Made by a program: the position numbers and the translations under genes. DNA of 64,000 nt. It comes from Streptomyces sp. Ru62 (GTDB taxonomy: Bacteria > Actinomycetota > Actinomycetes > Streptomycetales > Streptomycetaceae). The stretch lies in NCBI RefSeq assembly GCF_002920615.1, contig NZ_PQSU01000026.1:1-64000 (forward strand), given 5' to 3'. Below the pieces are notes generated by a model that saw nothing but the letters and a program-made list of their open reading frames with translations, was not told where the DNA came from and did no database searches. Below, piece by piece: positions 24,568-33,273 of the stretch (position 1 is the first letter of the stretch; each line of letters opens with the position of its first letter).

Positions 24568-26559
24568 ATGACGAAGCCCTCCCTCCCCGAACTCCTGCAT
24601 GCCGCCGTCGCCGCCGTCGGCGGCACGGAGCGCCCCGGCCAGGTGACCATGGCCGAAGCGGTCGCCGAGGCGATCGACGACGGATCCCACCTGCTGGTCC
24701 AGGCCGGCACCGGCACCGGCAAGTCGCTCGGCTACCTCGTGCCCGCGCTGGCGCACGGAGAACGGGTGGTCGTCGCTACGGCCACGCTCGCCCTGCAGCG
24801 CCAGCTCGTCGAGCGGGACCTGCCGCGCACGGTCGACGCCCTGCACCCGCTGCTGCGCCGCCGCCCGGAGTTCGCGATGCTCAAGGGCAGGTCGAACTAC
24901 CTGTGCCTGCACCGCTTGCACGAGGGCATGCCGCAGGACGAGGAGGAGGGCCTCTTCGACCAGTTCGAGGCCGCGGCGCCCACCAGCAAGCTGGGCCAGG
25001 ACCTGCTGAGGCTGCGGGACTGGGCCGACGAGACGGAGAGCGGCGACCGGGACGACCTCACCCCGGGCGTCTCGGACCGTGCCTGGGCTCAGGTCTCGGT
25101 GTCGTCGCGGGAGTGCCTGGGCGCGTCGAAGTGCGCGTACGGCGCGGAGTGCTTCGCGGAGATGGCCCGTGAGCGGGCCAAACTCGCCGAGGTCGTGGTC
25201 ACGAATCACGCGCTGCTGGCCATCGACGCCATCGAGGGTGCCCCGGTGCTGCCCCAGCACGAGGTGCTGATCGTGGACGAGGCGCACGAGCTCGTCTCCC
25301 GTGTCACGGGGGTCGCCACCGGCGAACTCACACCCGGCCAGGTCAACCGCGCGGTGCGCCGTGCCGCCAAGCTGGTCAACGAGAAGGCCGCCGATCAGCT
25401 CCAGACCGCCGCCGAGGGCTTCGAGCGGCTCATGGAACTCGCGCTGCCGGGCCGCCTCGAAGAGATCCCGGAAGACCTCGGCTATGCCCTGATGGCGCTG
25501 CGGGACGCCGCCCGCACGGTGATCACCGCGATCGGCGCGACGCGCGACAAGTCCGTCCAGGACGAGGACGCGGTCCGCAAGCAGGCGCTGGCCTCGGTGG
25601 AGACGGTGCACGACGTGGCCGAGCGGGTCGTGAACGGCTCCGAGTGGGACGTCGTCTGGTACGAACGGCACGACCGCTTCGGCGCGTCCCTCCGTGTCGC
25701 CCCCATGTCGGTCTCCGGTCTGCTCAGGGAGAAGCTGTTCGCCGACCGGGCCGTGGTCCTCACCTCGGCGACGCTCAAGCTGGGCGGCGACTTCAACGGC
25801 GTCGGCGCTTCCCTGGGGCTCGGCCCGGAGGGCGCGGAGGGCGAGGACCTGCCGAAGTGGAAGGGCGTCGACGTCGGCTCACCCTTCGACTACCGCAAGC
25901 AGGGCATCCTGTACGTCGCCAAGCATCTGGCGCGGCCCGCGCGCGACGGCGAGCGCTCCGACATGCTGGACGAGTTGACCGAGCTGATCCAGGCGGCCGG
26001 CGGCCGCACCCTGGGCCTGTTCTCGTCCATGCGGGCCGCTCAGCTCGCCGCGGAGGAGCTGCGTTCCCGGATCCCCGAGTTCCCCATCCTGCTCCAGGGC
26101 GAGGAGACGCTCGGCGAACTGATCAAGAACTTCGCGGCCGATCCGAAGACGTGTCTCTTCGGCACGCTGTCGCTGTGGCAGGGCGTGGACGTCCCGGGCC
26201 CCAGCTGCCAGCTGGTCGTCATGGACAAGATCCCGTTCCCGCGCCCCGACGATCCGCTGATGAGCGCGCGCCAGAAGGCAGTGGAGGAGGCGGGGGGCAA
26301 CGGCTTCATGGCGGTGGCCGCGACCCACGCGGCCCTGCTCATGGCGCAGGGCGCCGGCCGTCTCGTCCGGGCGTCCGGCGACCGGGGGGTGGTCGCCGTA
26401 CTGGACCAGCGGCTGGCCACCGCGCGCTACGGCGGCTATCTGAAGGCGTCACTGCCGGACTTCTGGTACACCACGGACCGTAACCAGGTCCGCAAGTCGC
26501 TCGCCGCGATCGACGCGGTGGCGAAGCAGGCGGAGGCGCAGCCGGTGGCGGCCAAGTGA
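24568..26559 (+). CDS. DinG-family (XPD-like) ATP-dependent DNA helicase
   Basis: 663 residues. A superfamily 2 Fe-S helicase thought to unwind structured DNA during repair. Walker A is AGTGTGKS. The four Fe-S cysteines are C113, C183, C189 and C195 (the last three within ECLGASKCAYGAEC), and the DEAH box is at D237-H240. The DinG C-terminal helicase motif QGAGRLVR is present near residue 590. It is convergent with lexA across a 54-bp perfect palindrome. TAGGGT ends 9 bases before the ATG, with no ribosome site. I see no SOS box in front of it. Confidence 0.93.
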   Translation: MTKPSLPELLHAAVAAVGGTERPGQVTMAEAVAEAIDDGSHLLVQAGTGTGKSLGYLVPALAHGERVVVATATLALQRQLVERDLPRTVDALHPLLRRRPEFAMLKGRSNYLCLHRLHEGMPQDEEEGLFDQFEAAAPTSKLGQDLLRLRDWADETESGDRDDLTPGVSDRAWAQVSVSSRECLGASKCAYGAECFAEMARERAKLAEVVVTNHALLAIDAIEGAPVLPQHEVLIVDEAHELVSRVTGVATGELTPGQVNRAVRRAAKLVNEKAADQLQTAAEGFERLMELALPGRLEEIPEDLGYALMALRDAARTVITAIGATRDKSVQDEDAVRKQALASVETVHDVAERVVNGSEWDVVWYERHDRFGASLRVAPMSVSGLLREKLFADRAVVLTSATLKLGGDFNGVGASLGLGPEGAEGEDLPKWKGVDVGSPFDYRKQGILYVAKHLARPARDGERSDMLDELTELIQAAGGRTLGLFSSMRAAQLAAEELRSRIPEFPILLQGEETLGELIKNFAADPKTCLFGTLSLWQGVDVPGPSCQLVVMDKIPFPRPDDPLMSARQKAVEEAGGNGFMAVAATHAALLMAQGAGRLVRASGDRGVVAVLDQRLATARYGGYLKASLPDFWYTTDRNQVRKSLAAIDAVAKQAEAQPVAAK

Positions 26560-26613
26560 TCGCGGGGTAGTCCGACCCCGACCGGCGCCGGTCGGGGTCG
26601 GACTACCCCGCGA
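26560..26613. terminator. 54-bp perfect palindrome between dinG-type gene and lexA
   Basis: Every base from 26560 to 26613 pairs with its mirror position (arms 26560-26586 and 26587-26613, centre GGC-GCC). It starts one base after the helicase stop codon. It can fold as a very stable hairpin on either strand or as a DNA cruciform. Function as a terminator is inferred from position. Confidence 0.85.
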
Positions 26614-26733
26614 CCCGATACGGCCCCACGCCGCCCAGGACCCGCTGCACGACACACGCAGGGCCGGACAGGCGCATACACGCCGTCGGCGTACGCGGGG
26701 CCTCCGACGGACGCACGGCGTCGGACATACGCA

Positions 26734-26767
26734 GGGCCCCGGAACCGGCGCAGGGGTTCCGGGGCCC
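26734..26767 (-). terminator. lexA terminator
   Basis: A perfect 13-bp stem (GGGCCCCGGAACC with its complement, arms 26734-26746 and 26755-26767) and an 8-nt loop, 40 bp beyond the lexA stop on the minus strand. Between it and the 54-bp palindrome (26614-26733) I see only two copies of ACGCAGGGCC and no gene. Confidence 0.75.
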
Positions 26768-26806
26768 GGTCAGGGAGCGAGCCGGCCGGCCCGCCCGCCG
26801 CGGGTG

Positions 26807-27586
26807 TCACACGCGGCGCAGCACGGCGACGACCTTGCCCAGGATGGTGGCGTCGTCGCCGGGGATCGGCTCGTAGGCCGCGTTGTGCGGGAGGAGCCAT
26901 ACGTGGCCGTCCTCGCGCTTGAAGCGCTTGACGGTGGCTTCGCCGTCGAGCATGGCGGCGACGATGTCGCCGTTCTCGGCGACCGGCTGGCGGCGGACGG
27001 TGACCCAGTCACCGTCGCAGATCGCGGCCTCGATCATCGAGTCGCCGACGACCTTGAGGACGAACAGTTCGCCGTCACCGACGAGCTGGCGGGGAAGAGG
27101 GAAGACGTCCTCGACGGACTCCTCCGCGAGGATCGGACCACCGGCGGCGATGCGGCCGACCAGCGGGACGTACGACGCGGCGGGCTTGCCGGCGGTGTCC
27201 GTGGGCTGCACGGTGACGGCCTGGTCGGATCCGCGCACCTCGTACGCGCGCGGGCGGTGCGGGTCGCGGCGCAGGAAGCCCTTGCGCTCCAGCGCCATCA
27301 GCTGGTGGGCGACCGAGGACGTGCTGGAGAGGCCGACGGCCTGGCCGATCTCCCGCATCGACGGCGGGTAACCGCGCCGCTGTACGGAGTCCCTGATGAC
27401 CTCGATCACCCGGCGCTGCCGGTCGGTGAGTCCGGAGCTGTCCGCCCGGATGCCTGGAGGTCGGCCCGGCAGGGAGCGCTTGTGTCCCTCGGGATTCGTG
27501 GCTTCGTTCATCGCGTGTACCGGCTCGACTCGGCCCAAGGAGCGGTCCTGGGCGGTGATGGTGGCACTGTCTGCGGTGGTGGTCAC
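26807..27586 (-). CDS. lexA: SOS repressor LexA
   Basis: 259 residues from the GTG at 27586. It represses DNA-damage genes and cleaves itself when stimulated by RecA filaments. The N-terminal winged helix contains SMREIGQAVGLSSTSSVAHQ. The cleavage site is the Ala-Gly in IAAGGP, the catalytic Ser is in GDSMIEAAI and the Lys in EATVKRF. An ~45-residue N-terminal extension is typical of Streptomyces LexA. The frame runs back to 27655, but that would place the start across the SOS box region. Autoregulation is indicated by the box at 27647-27660. Confidence 0.97.
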   Translation of the reverse strand: MTTTADSATITAQDRSLGRVEPVHAMNEATNPEGHKRSLPGRPPGIRADSSGLTDRQRRVIEVIRDSVQRRGYPPSMREIGQAVGLSSTSSVAHQLMALERKGFLRRDPHRPRAYEVRGSDQAVTVQPTDTAGKPAASYVPLVGRIAAGGPILAEESVEDVFPLPRQLVGDGELFVLKVVGDSMIEAAICDGDWVTVRRQPVAENGDIVAAMLDGEATVKRFKREDGHVWLLPHNAAYEPIPGDDATILGKVVAVLRRV

Positions 27587-27646
27587 GTCGGCCCCTCTCG
27601 ATGGTCTCCCTGCTGGACAACGGTAGTTGCTTTCGAAAGGTTGCGC

Positions 27647-27660
27647 CAAACACACGTTCG
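27647..27660 (-). promoter_or_regulatory. SOS (LexA) box of lexA
   Basis: On the minus strand the site reads CGAACGTGTGTTTG, matching the actinobacterial/Gram-positive SOS box CGAACnnnnGTTYG. It is 60 bp upstream of the lexA start and indicates autorepression. A separate 10-bp palindrome, CTTTCGAAAG, is at 27630-27639. Confidence 0.85.
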
Positions 27661-28149
27661 AGTGAAAAAGTGCGTTTCACCTGACGCGATCATGTGTCTG
27701 GGTGTATTGCTAACGCGACACTTGGCGGACAAAAGCGCCCATTGTTGTACTCTTCACCGCCGGGGCGTGTCGGCCTCGTGGGCCGCGCCCCAGTCTGCCA
27801 TCCGGAATCCCGCAGTCCGGGATCCGGGGTCCTTTCTGCGCGGGAGTGCCACGCCTCCTCCCTGTGGCGCACACGGTATCCCCGCAAGCGTCGCGGCGAC
27901 ACTGCTCGGCCCCCGCGTGTCCCCGCCGACCGCCGACGGCGCCCGGGGCTGCCCTTCCGGTGCGACACGCGTATCTGCCTCGCTGTGTGAGCCAATCCCC
28001 ACATCTAGTGGTTGGATGGCTACCGCAGCCCAGAAGTTGTGGTCCCCCGGGTCTGAGAAGCCTCGGCGATCCCCTATGCTTAGGGCTGCTTCGCGGGACC
28101 TGTGGGTCCTGTGAGGCTGACGAGTCTGCTGTGAGGAGGGTTGGAGAAC
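27661..28149. other. lexA-nrdR divergent intergenic region
   Basis: About 490 bp without a gene, holding the promoters of lexA (minus) and nrdR (plus). CCCACATCTAGTGG at about 27998-28011 is an imperfect inverted repeat near the nrdR side that could be an NrdR-type site, but its half-site spacing is shorter than the usual 16-bp NrdR box. TATGCT at 28075-28080 is a possible -10 for nrdR. I do not see a cobalamin riboswitch. Confidence 0.4.
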
Positions 28150-28701
28150 ATGCACTGCCCCTTCTGCAGGCACCCCGACAGCCGTGTGGTCGACAGTCGT
28201 ACGACCGACGACGGCACGTCCATCCGCAGGCGCCGCCAGTGCCCTGACTGCTCCCGTCGTTTCACGACCGTGGAGACGTGCTCGCTCATGGTGGTCAAGC
28301 GGTCCGGCGTCACCGAGCCGTTCAGCCGCACCAAGATCATCAATGGTGTGCGCAAGGCCTGCCAGGGACGGCCTGTCACGGAGGACGCGCTCGCCCAGCT
28401 CGGCCAGCGGGTCGAGGAGGCGGTGCGTGCGACCGGAAGTGCCGAGCTGACCACCCACGACGTGGGTCTGGCCATACTCGGTCCGTTGCAGGAGCTCGAC
28501 CTCGTCGCCTATCTGCGGTTCGCCTCCGTCTACCGGGCGTTCGACTCGCTCGACGACTTCGAGGCCGCCATCGCGGAGCTGAGGGAGGCGACGGGAGGCC
28601 CCGCCGCGAACGAGGAAGACGCGGGAACGGGGAGCCAGGAAGACGATCGCGGGCCCGGCGGGACCACTCAGGTCCCCGTGCCCGCCCGCGCCGCCGACTG
28701 A
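28150..28701 (+). CDS. nrdR: Transcriptional repressor NrdR
   Basis: 183 residues. It senses dATP/ATP and represses ribonucleotide reductase genes. The zinc ribbon uses CPFC (from C3) and CPDC, and the ATP-cone domain covers about 46-136. The tail after residue 150 is variable and acidic. The ATG at 28150 follows GAGGAGGG and is preferred over the TTG at 28141. nrdJ follows 164 bp downstream, the standard nrdRJ operon of Streptomyces. Confidence 0.96.
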   Translation: MHCPFCRHPDSRVVDSRTTDDGTSIRRRRQCPDCSRRFTTVETCSLMVVKRSGVTEPFSRTKIINGVRKACQGRPVTEDALAQLGQRVEEAVRATGSAELTTHDVGLAILGPLQELDLVAYLRFASVYRAFDSLDDFEAAIAELREATGGPAANEEDAGTGSQEDDRGPGGTTQVPVPARAAD

Positions 28702-28865
28702 CCGGAGGGCCGGAAACCGGCAGGAGACCCGGATTCCGGCCGGGAGGCGGCAACGAAGACCTGTTGCGGGCGGCAGCTGAGGGTGCCCGCAACGCACGAC
28801 AGAAACACGTGCCCATGGGAACAAATGGGCACTTCAGGGCGTTTTTGCCCGTACAGGGAGGCGGC

Positions 28866-31760
28866 ATGACAGAGACGGCGAGCGGTCCGGCACGAGGTTC
28901 CCGAGCCAAGGGCGCCAAGACCACCAAGGGACTGCGTGTCGAGCGCATCCACACCACCCCCGGAGTGCACCCGTACGACGAGGTGTCGTGGGAGCGCCGT
29001 GACGTCGTCATGACCAACTGGCGCGACGGCTCGGTCAACTTCGAGCAGCGTGGCGTCGAGTTCCCCGACTTCTGGTCGGTGAACGCGGTCAACATCGTCA
29101 CCAGCAAGTACTTCCGGGGCGCCGTCGGCACCCCGCAGCGCGAGACCAGCCTCAAGCAGCTGATCGACCGCATCGTGAAGACGTACCGGAAGGCCGGTGA
29201 GGACTACAAGTACTTCGCCTCGCCCGCCGACGCCGAGATCTTCGAGCACGAGCTGGCCTACGCCCTCCTGCACCAGATCTTCAGCTTCAACAGCCCCGTC
29301 TGGTTCAACGTCGGCACCCCGCAGCCCCAGCAGGTCTCCGCCTGCTTCATCCTGTCCGTCGACGACTCCATGGAGTCGATCCTCGACTGGTACAAGGAAG
29401 AGGGCATGATCTTCAAGGGCGGCTCCGGCGCCGGCCTGAACCTCTCCCGCATCCGATCCTCCAAGGAGCTGCTGTCCTCCGGCGGCAACGCCTCCGGCCC
29501 GGTCTCCTTCATGCGCGGCGCCGACGCCTCCGCCGGCACCATCAAGTCCGGTGGTGCCACCCGCCGCGCCGCCAAGATGGTCGTGCTCGACGTCGACCAC
29601 CCCGACATCGAGGACTTCATCGAGACCAAGGTCAAGGAAGAGGAGAAGATCCGCGTCCTGCGCGACGCGGGCTTCGACATGGACCTGGGCGGCGACGACA
29701 TCACGTCCGTCCAGTACCAGAACGCCAACAACTCGGTCCGTGTGAACGACGAGTTCATGACGGCGGTCGAGAACGGCGGCAAGTTCGGCCTGCGCGCCCG
29801 CATGACCGGTGAGGTCATCGAAGAGGTCGAGGCCAAGGCTCTGTTCCGCAAGATCGCCGAGGCCGCCTGGGCCTGCGCCGACCCGGGCATCCAGTACGAC
29901 GACACCATCAACAACTGGCACACCTGCCCCGAGTCCGGCCGGATCACCGCGTCGAACCCGTGCAGCGAGTACATGCACCTGGACAACACGTCCTGCAACC
30001 TGGCCTCGCTGAACCTGATGAAGTTCCTGAAGGACGACGGCAAGGGCAACCAGTCCTTCGAGACCGAGCGCTTCCAGAAGGTCGTCGAGCTGGTCATCAC
30101 CGCGATGGACATCTCGATCTGCTTCGCGGACTTCCCGACCCAGAAGATCGGCGAGAACACGCGCGCGTTCCGCCAGCTCGGCATCGGCTACGCCAACCTC
30201 GGCGCCCTGCTGATGGCCACCGGCCACGCGTACGACTCCGACGGCGGCCGCGCCCTGGCCGGCGCCATCACCTCCCTGATGACGGGTACGGCCTACCGCC
30301 GCTCCGCCGAGCTGGCCGCTGTCGTCGGCACCTACGACGGCTACGCCCGCAACGCCGACGCCCACAACCGCGTCATGAAGCAGCATGCCGACGCCAACGG
30401 CACGGCCGTCCGCATGGACGACCTGGACACCCCGGTGTGGGCCGCCGCCACGGAGGCCTGGCAGGACGTCCTGCGTCTCGGCGAGAAGAACGGTTTCCGT
30501 AACTCCCAGGCCTCCGTCCTCGCGCCGACCGGCACCATCGGCCTCGCGATGTCCTGCGACACCACCGGTGTCGAGCCCGACCTGGCGCTGGTGAAGTTCA
30601 AGAAGCTGGTCGGCGGCGGCTCGATGCAGATCGTCAACGGCACCGTTCCGCAGGCCCTGCGCCGCCTGGGCTACCAGGAGGAGCAGATCGAGGCGATCGT
30701 CGCCCACATCGCCGAGCACGGCAACGTGATCGACGCCCCCGGTCTGAAGCACGAGCACTACGAGGTGTTCGACTGCGCCATGGGCGAGCGCGCCATCTCC
30801 CCGATGGGCCACGTCCGCATGATGGCCGCGATCCAGCCGTGGATCTCCGGCGCCATCTCCAAGACGGTCAACATGCCGGAGACGGCGACCGTCGAGGAGG
30901 TCGAGGAGATCTACTTCGAGGCCTGGAAGCTGGGCGTCAAGGCGCTCGCGATCTACCGCGACAACTGCAAGGTCGGCCAGCCGCTCTCCGCGAAGACCAA
31001 GGAGAAGGAGAAGGCCGAGGTCACCGAGAAGGCCGAGGAGACCATCCGGGCCGCGGTCGAGAAGGTCGTCGAGTACCGCCCGGTCCGCAAGCGCCTCCCG
31101 AAGGGACGTCCCGGCATTACCACGTCCTTCACCGTCGGCGGCGCCGAGGGTTACATGACCGCCAACTCCTACCCGGACGACGGTCTCGGCGAGGTCTTCC
31201 TGAAGATGTCCAAGCAGGGCTCCACCCTCGCGGGCATGATGGACGCCTTCTCCATCGCCGTCTCCGTCGGTCTGCAGTACGGCGTGCCGCTGGAGACGTA
31301 CGTCTCCAAGTTCACCAACATGCGCTTCGAGCCGGCCGGTATGACGGACGACCCGGACGTCCGGATGGCGCAGTCGATCGTCGACTACATCTTCCGCCGT
31401 CTGGCGCTGGACTTCCTGCCCTTCGAGACCCGCTCCGCGCTCGGCATCCACTCCGCCGAGGAGCGTCAGCGGCACCTGGAGACCGGCTCCTACGAGCCGG
31501 CCGAGGACGAGGTCGATGTCGAGGGTCTGGCCCAGTCGGCCCCGCGCGCCCAGGAGCTGAAGGCGGTCGCCACGCCGAAGGCCGAGGCCGAGGCGGCCAA
31601 GCCCGCGCCGCGGCAGGCGCACACCAGCGCGGAGCTCGTGGAGATGCAGCTGGGCATCCAGGCGGACGCCCCGCTGTGCTTCTCCTGCGGTACGAAGATG
31701 CAGCGGGCCGGTTCCTGCTACATCTGCGAGGGCTGCGGCTCGACCAGCGGCTGCAGCTGA
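28866..31760 (+). CDS. nrdJ: Adenosylcobalamin-dependent (class II) ribonucleotide reductase
   Basis: 964 residues. It reduces ribonucleoside diphosphates with a B12-generated radical, independent of oxygen. Landmarks are SACFILSVDDSMESI, GSGAGLNLSRIRSS, NPCSEY near the active-site Cys, and GTIGLAMSCDTTGVEPD. The C-terminal zinc-like CFSCGTK-CYICEGCG carries the re-reducing cysteines. GGGAGG precedes the ATG. The frame runs back to 28278 over nrdR, but that is a shadow. It is co-transcribed with nrdR and ends in a strong terminator. Confidence 0.97.
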   Translation: MTETASGPARGSRAKGAKTTKGLRVERIHTTPGVHPYDEVSWERRDVVMTNWRDGSVNFEQRGVEFPDFWSVNAVNIVTSKYFRGAVGTPQRETSLKQLIDRIVKTYRKAGEDYKYFASPADAEIFEHELAYALLHQIFSFNSPVWFNVGTPQPQQVSACFILSVDDSMESILDWYKEEGMIFKGGSGAGLNLSRIRSSKELLSSGGNASGPVSFMRGADASAGTIKSGGATRRAAKMVVLDVDHPDIEDFIETKVKEEEKIRVLRDAGFDMDLGGDDITSVQYQNANNSVRVNDEFMTAVENGGKFGLRARMTGEVIEEVEAKALFRKIAEAAWACADPGIQYDDTINNWHTCPESGRITASNPCSEYMHLDNTSCNLASLNLMKFLKDDGKGNQSFETERFQKVVELVITAMDISICFADFPTQKIGENTRAFRQLGIGYANLGALLMATGHAYDSDGGRALAGAITSLMTGTAYRRSAELAAVVGTYDGYARNADAHNRVMKQHADANGTAVRMDDLDTPVWAAATEAWQDVLRLGEKNGFRNSQASVLAPTGTIGLAMSCDTTGVEPDLALVKFKKLVGGGSMQIVNGTVPQALRRLGYQEEQIEAIVAHIAEHGNVIDAPGLKHEHYEVFDCAMGERAISPMGHVRMMAAIQPWISGAISKTVNMPETATVEEVEEIYFEAWKLGVKALAIYRDNCKVGQPLSAKTKEKEKAEVTEKAEETIRAAVEKVVEYRPVRKRLPKGRPGITTSFTVGGAEGYMTANSYPDDGLGEVFLKMSKQGSTLAGMMDAFSIAVSVGLQYGVPLETYVSKFTNMRFEPAGMTDDPDVRMAQSIVDYIFRRLALDFLPFETRSALGIHSAEERQRHLETGSYEPAEDEVDVEGLAQSAPRAQELKAVATPKAEAEAAKPAPRQAHTSAELVEMQLGIQADAPLCFSCGTKMQRAGSCYICEGCGSTSGCS

Positions 31761-31778
31761 TGACACGCCGTTCCTGAA

Positions 31779-31813
31779 GTAAGGGGCGCCGGCCCATGGC
31801 CGGCGCCCCTTAC
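31779..31813. terminator. Terminator of nrdRJ, shared with TerD-like gene
   Basis: A perfect 16-bp stem (arms 31779-31794 and 31798-31813, starting GTAAGGGGCGCCGG) with a CAT loop, 19 bases after the nrdJ stop and 20 before the convergent TerD-like stop. Confidence 0.88.
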
Positions 31814-31833
31814 CGGTACGGGCCTCAGGACCC

Positions 31834-32364
31834 TCAGGACGGGTGTGCCCTGCCCATCACCCGGGTGAAGGTGGCCGGATCCTCGTCGAAGCCCCGCACA
31901 CCGGGACGGAACGTCCATTCCTCCGAGTCCCGGACGAACTCGGCGATCGTGGCGGCCGTCGACCCGAGGACCGACGCGAAGCCGTCCTCGGCGAGCACGG
32001 TGTACCCCTCACGGATGCGTACGGCGGGATTCAGCACCTGGGCGAACGTCTTGTGCCCGGGCCGCTGTTGGATGACGACACCCACCACCACGCGCGCGTA
32101 GCGGTCGCTGAGGCGGTCCAGTTCGAGCGTCATGACCTCGTCCCAGCCGAAGCCCCTGCCGTCCGTGCTGTCGCGGTTGAGGAGGATCGTGCCGTCCGGC
32201 GAGCGGCTGTCGAAGTGCACCAGATAGGCCGGATCCCCGTACGGGTCGCCCGACAGGAACGTCCCGGCGACGATGTCGAGATCCGTCGGCGGCTGACCCG
32301 CCGGACTGGGGTCCCACTTGAGCGCGACCTCGACCTTGCGGATTCCCTTGCTGAAGCCGGTCAC
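31834..32364 (-). CDS. TerD family protein
   Basis: 176 residues from the GTG at 32364 (VTGFSKGIRKVEVALKWDPS). It matches the TerD/CABP fold, with KVEVALKWDP at the start, a central DPAYLVHFDSRS strand and LNRDSTDG, a region that holds calcium ligands in the family. TerD proteins are tied to tellurite resistance and stress signalling, and Streptomyces encode many copies. It is not in a ter operon here. The upstream frame to 32442 is unlikely coding. It shares the nrdJ terminator. Confidence 0.85.
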   Translation of the reverse strand: MTGFSKGIRKVEVALKWDPSPAGQPPTDLDIVAGTFLSGDPYGDPAYLVHFDSRSPDGTILLNRDSTDGRGFGWDEVMTLELDRLSDRYARVVVGVVIQQRPGHKTFAQVLNPAVRIREGYTVLAEDGFASVLGSTAATIAEFVRDSEEWTFRPGVRGFDEDPATFTRVMGRAHPS

Positions 32365-32507
32365 CAGGCCTTCCCTTCCCCCTGTGGCTCGCTCGACCCC
32401 AACTCCCCATCGGCCGGGGTTCCTTGCCGCCCATCGTCCCACGCGCGCGGGGGCGCGTGCGCGGGCGATCTCCGCCGGAGCGTGACCGACGCCACGCCCG
32501 GTGGCCT

Positions 32508-32513
32508 TACGAT
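32508..32513 (+). promoter_or_regulatory. -10 element, leaderless DUF4937-like gene
   Basis: TACGAT ends 6 bases before the GTG at 32520. There is no ribosome-binding site, and the spacing fits a leaderless mRNA. Confidence 0.45.
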
Positions 32514-32519
32514 GGCGCG

Positions 32520-33125
32520 GTGCTGGTCAAGTGGATTCGCTGCACCGTGGTGGACCGCCGGGGGTTCGAGCGGGGACAGCGAAAATGGGCGGGGCTTCTG
32601 GGGGAGCCGGGTTTTCGGGGACAGGGCGGGGGCTGGAGCCGGCAGCGGGCGGGGGTGGCGCACATCTTCACCTTCTGGGAGAGCCGTGCCTTCTACGACT
32701 CCTTCATGGCCCGTTCCCACGACCGCCTGGCCGCCGCCCAGTCCGGCACGTTCAAGGACGCCCAGGTCAAGTTGTTCGAGTACCGCTTCGACGTGAAGAC
32801 GGGCTTCGAGCCGCGGTTCACCGACGCCGATCTGATCCGCGTGGCCCTGTGCCGGGTCCATGAGGAGCGCGTGGAGCACTTCACACTCATGCAGGAGAAG
32901 GTCTGGAATCCCGCGATGGCGGGTTCGCCCGGCATGATCCGCGGCATGTTCGCGGAGGCTGTGGAGCAGGAGTTCCTGATCCTGTCGATGTGGCGGTCGG
33001 CGGCCGAGCACGGGAAGTACCGCACGGAGCGTGTCGAACGCCTCGCCCTGCGTGCCCAGACCGAGGCGGACATCGCGGCGCTCTCCGGCGACATCGTGGA
33101 CCTGGAGCCCTCCTGGACGGTCTGA
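32520..33125 (+). CDS. DUF4937/YdbC-like protein
   Basis: 201 residues starting VLVKWIRCTVVDRRGF. The first ~100 residues look like a dimeric alpha/beta barrel (stress-responsive AB-barrel) domain with HIFTFWESRAFYDSFM, and the second half has a related pattern (FLILSMWRSAAEHGKY), suggesting two tandem barrels. The family resembles YdbC/DUF4937, whose function is unknown. The GTG start is fixed by the -10 at 32508. It is divergent from the TerD-like gene and followed by a separately promoted phosphatase gene. Confidence 0.75.
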   Translation: MLVKWIRCTVVDRRGFERGQRKWAGLLGEPGFRGQGGGWSRQRAGVAHIFTFWESRAFYDSFMARSHDRLAAAQSGTFKDAQVKLFEYRFDVKTGFEPRFTDADLIRVALCRVHEERVEHFTLMQEKVWNPAMAGSPGMIRGMFAEAVEQEFLILSMWRSAAEHGKYRTERVERLALRAQTEADIAALSGDIVDLEPSWTV

Positions 33126-33261
33126 CGTGCTGGTCCGACAAACCGACGCACTGCCCGAAACCGCGGGTACGACTGGTGCGGAAGCGGCCCCGGACGACGG
33201 CAGGCGTGTGACCTACGCCGTACAGGGGCCCCATGAGTGCTCGACTCTCCATGCTTCGAAC

Positions 33262-33267
33262 TAGGGT
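33262..33267 (+). promoter_or_regulatory. -10 element, leaderless histidine phosphatase gene
   Basis: TAGGGT ends 6 bases before the ATG at 33274, with no ribosome site between. This is a good match to the TAGnnT housekeeping -10. Confidence 0.5.
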
Positions 33268-33273
33268 TTTGGC

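Noticed and set aside
27661..28149. Cobalamin riboswitch ahead of nrdR-nrdJ
   Set aside because: No B12-box-like conserved block was recognisable, and in Streptomyces the riboswitch is known on the nrdAB side instead.
28668..31766. A 1032-codon minus-strand frame opposite nrdJ
   Set aside because: The plus strand encodes an intact class II ribonucleotide reductase; the antisense frame is an artefact of codon bias.
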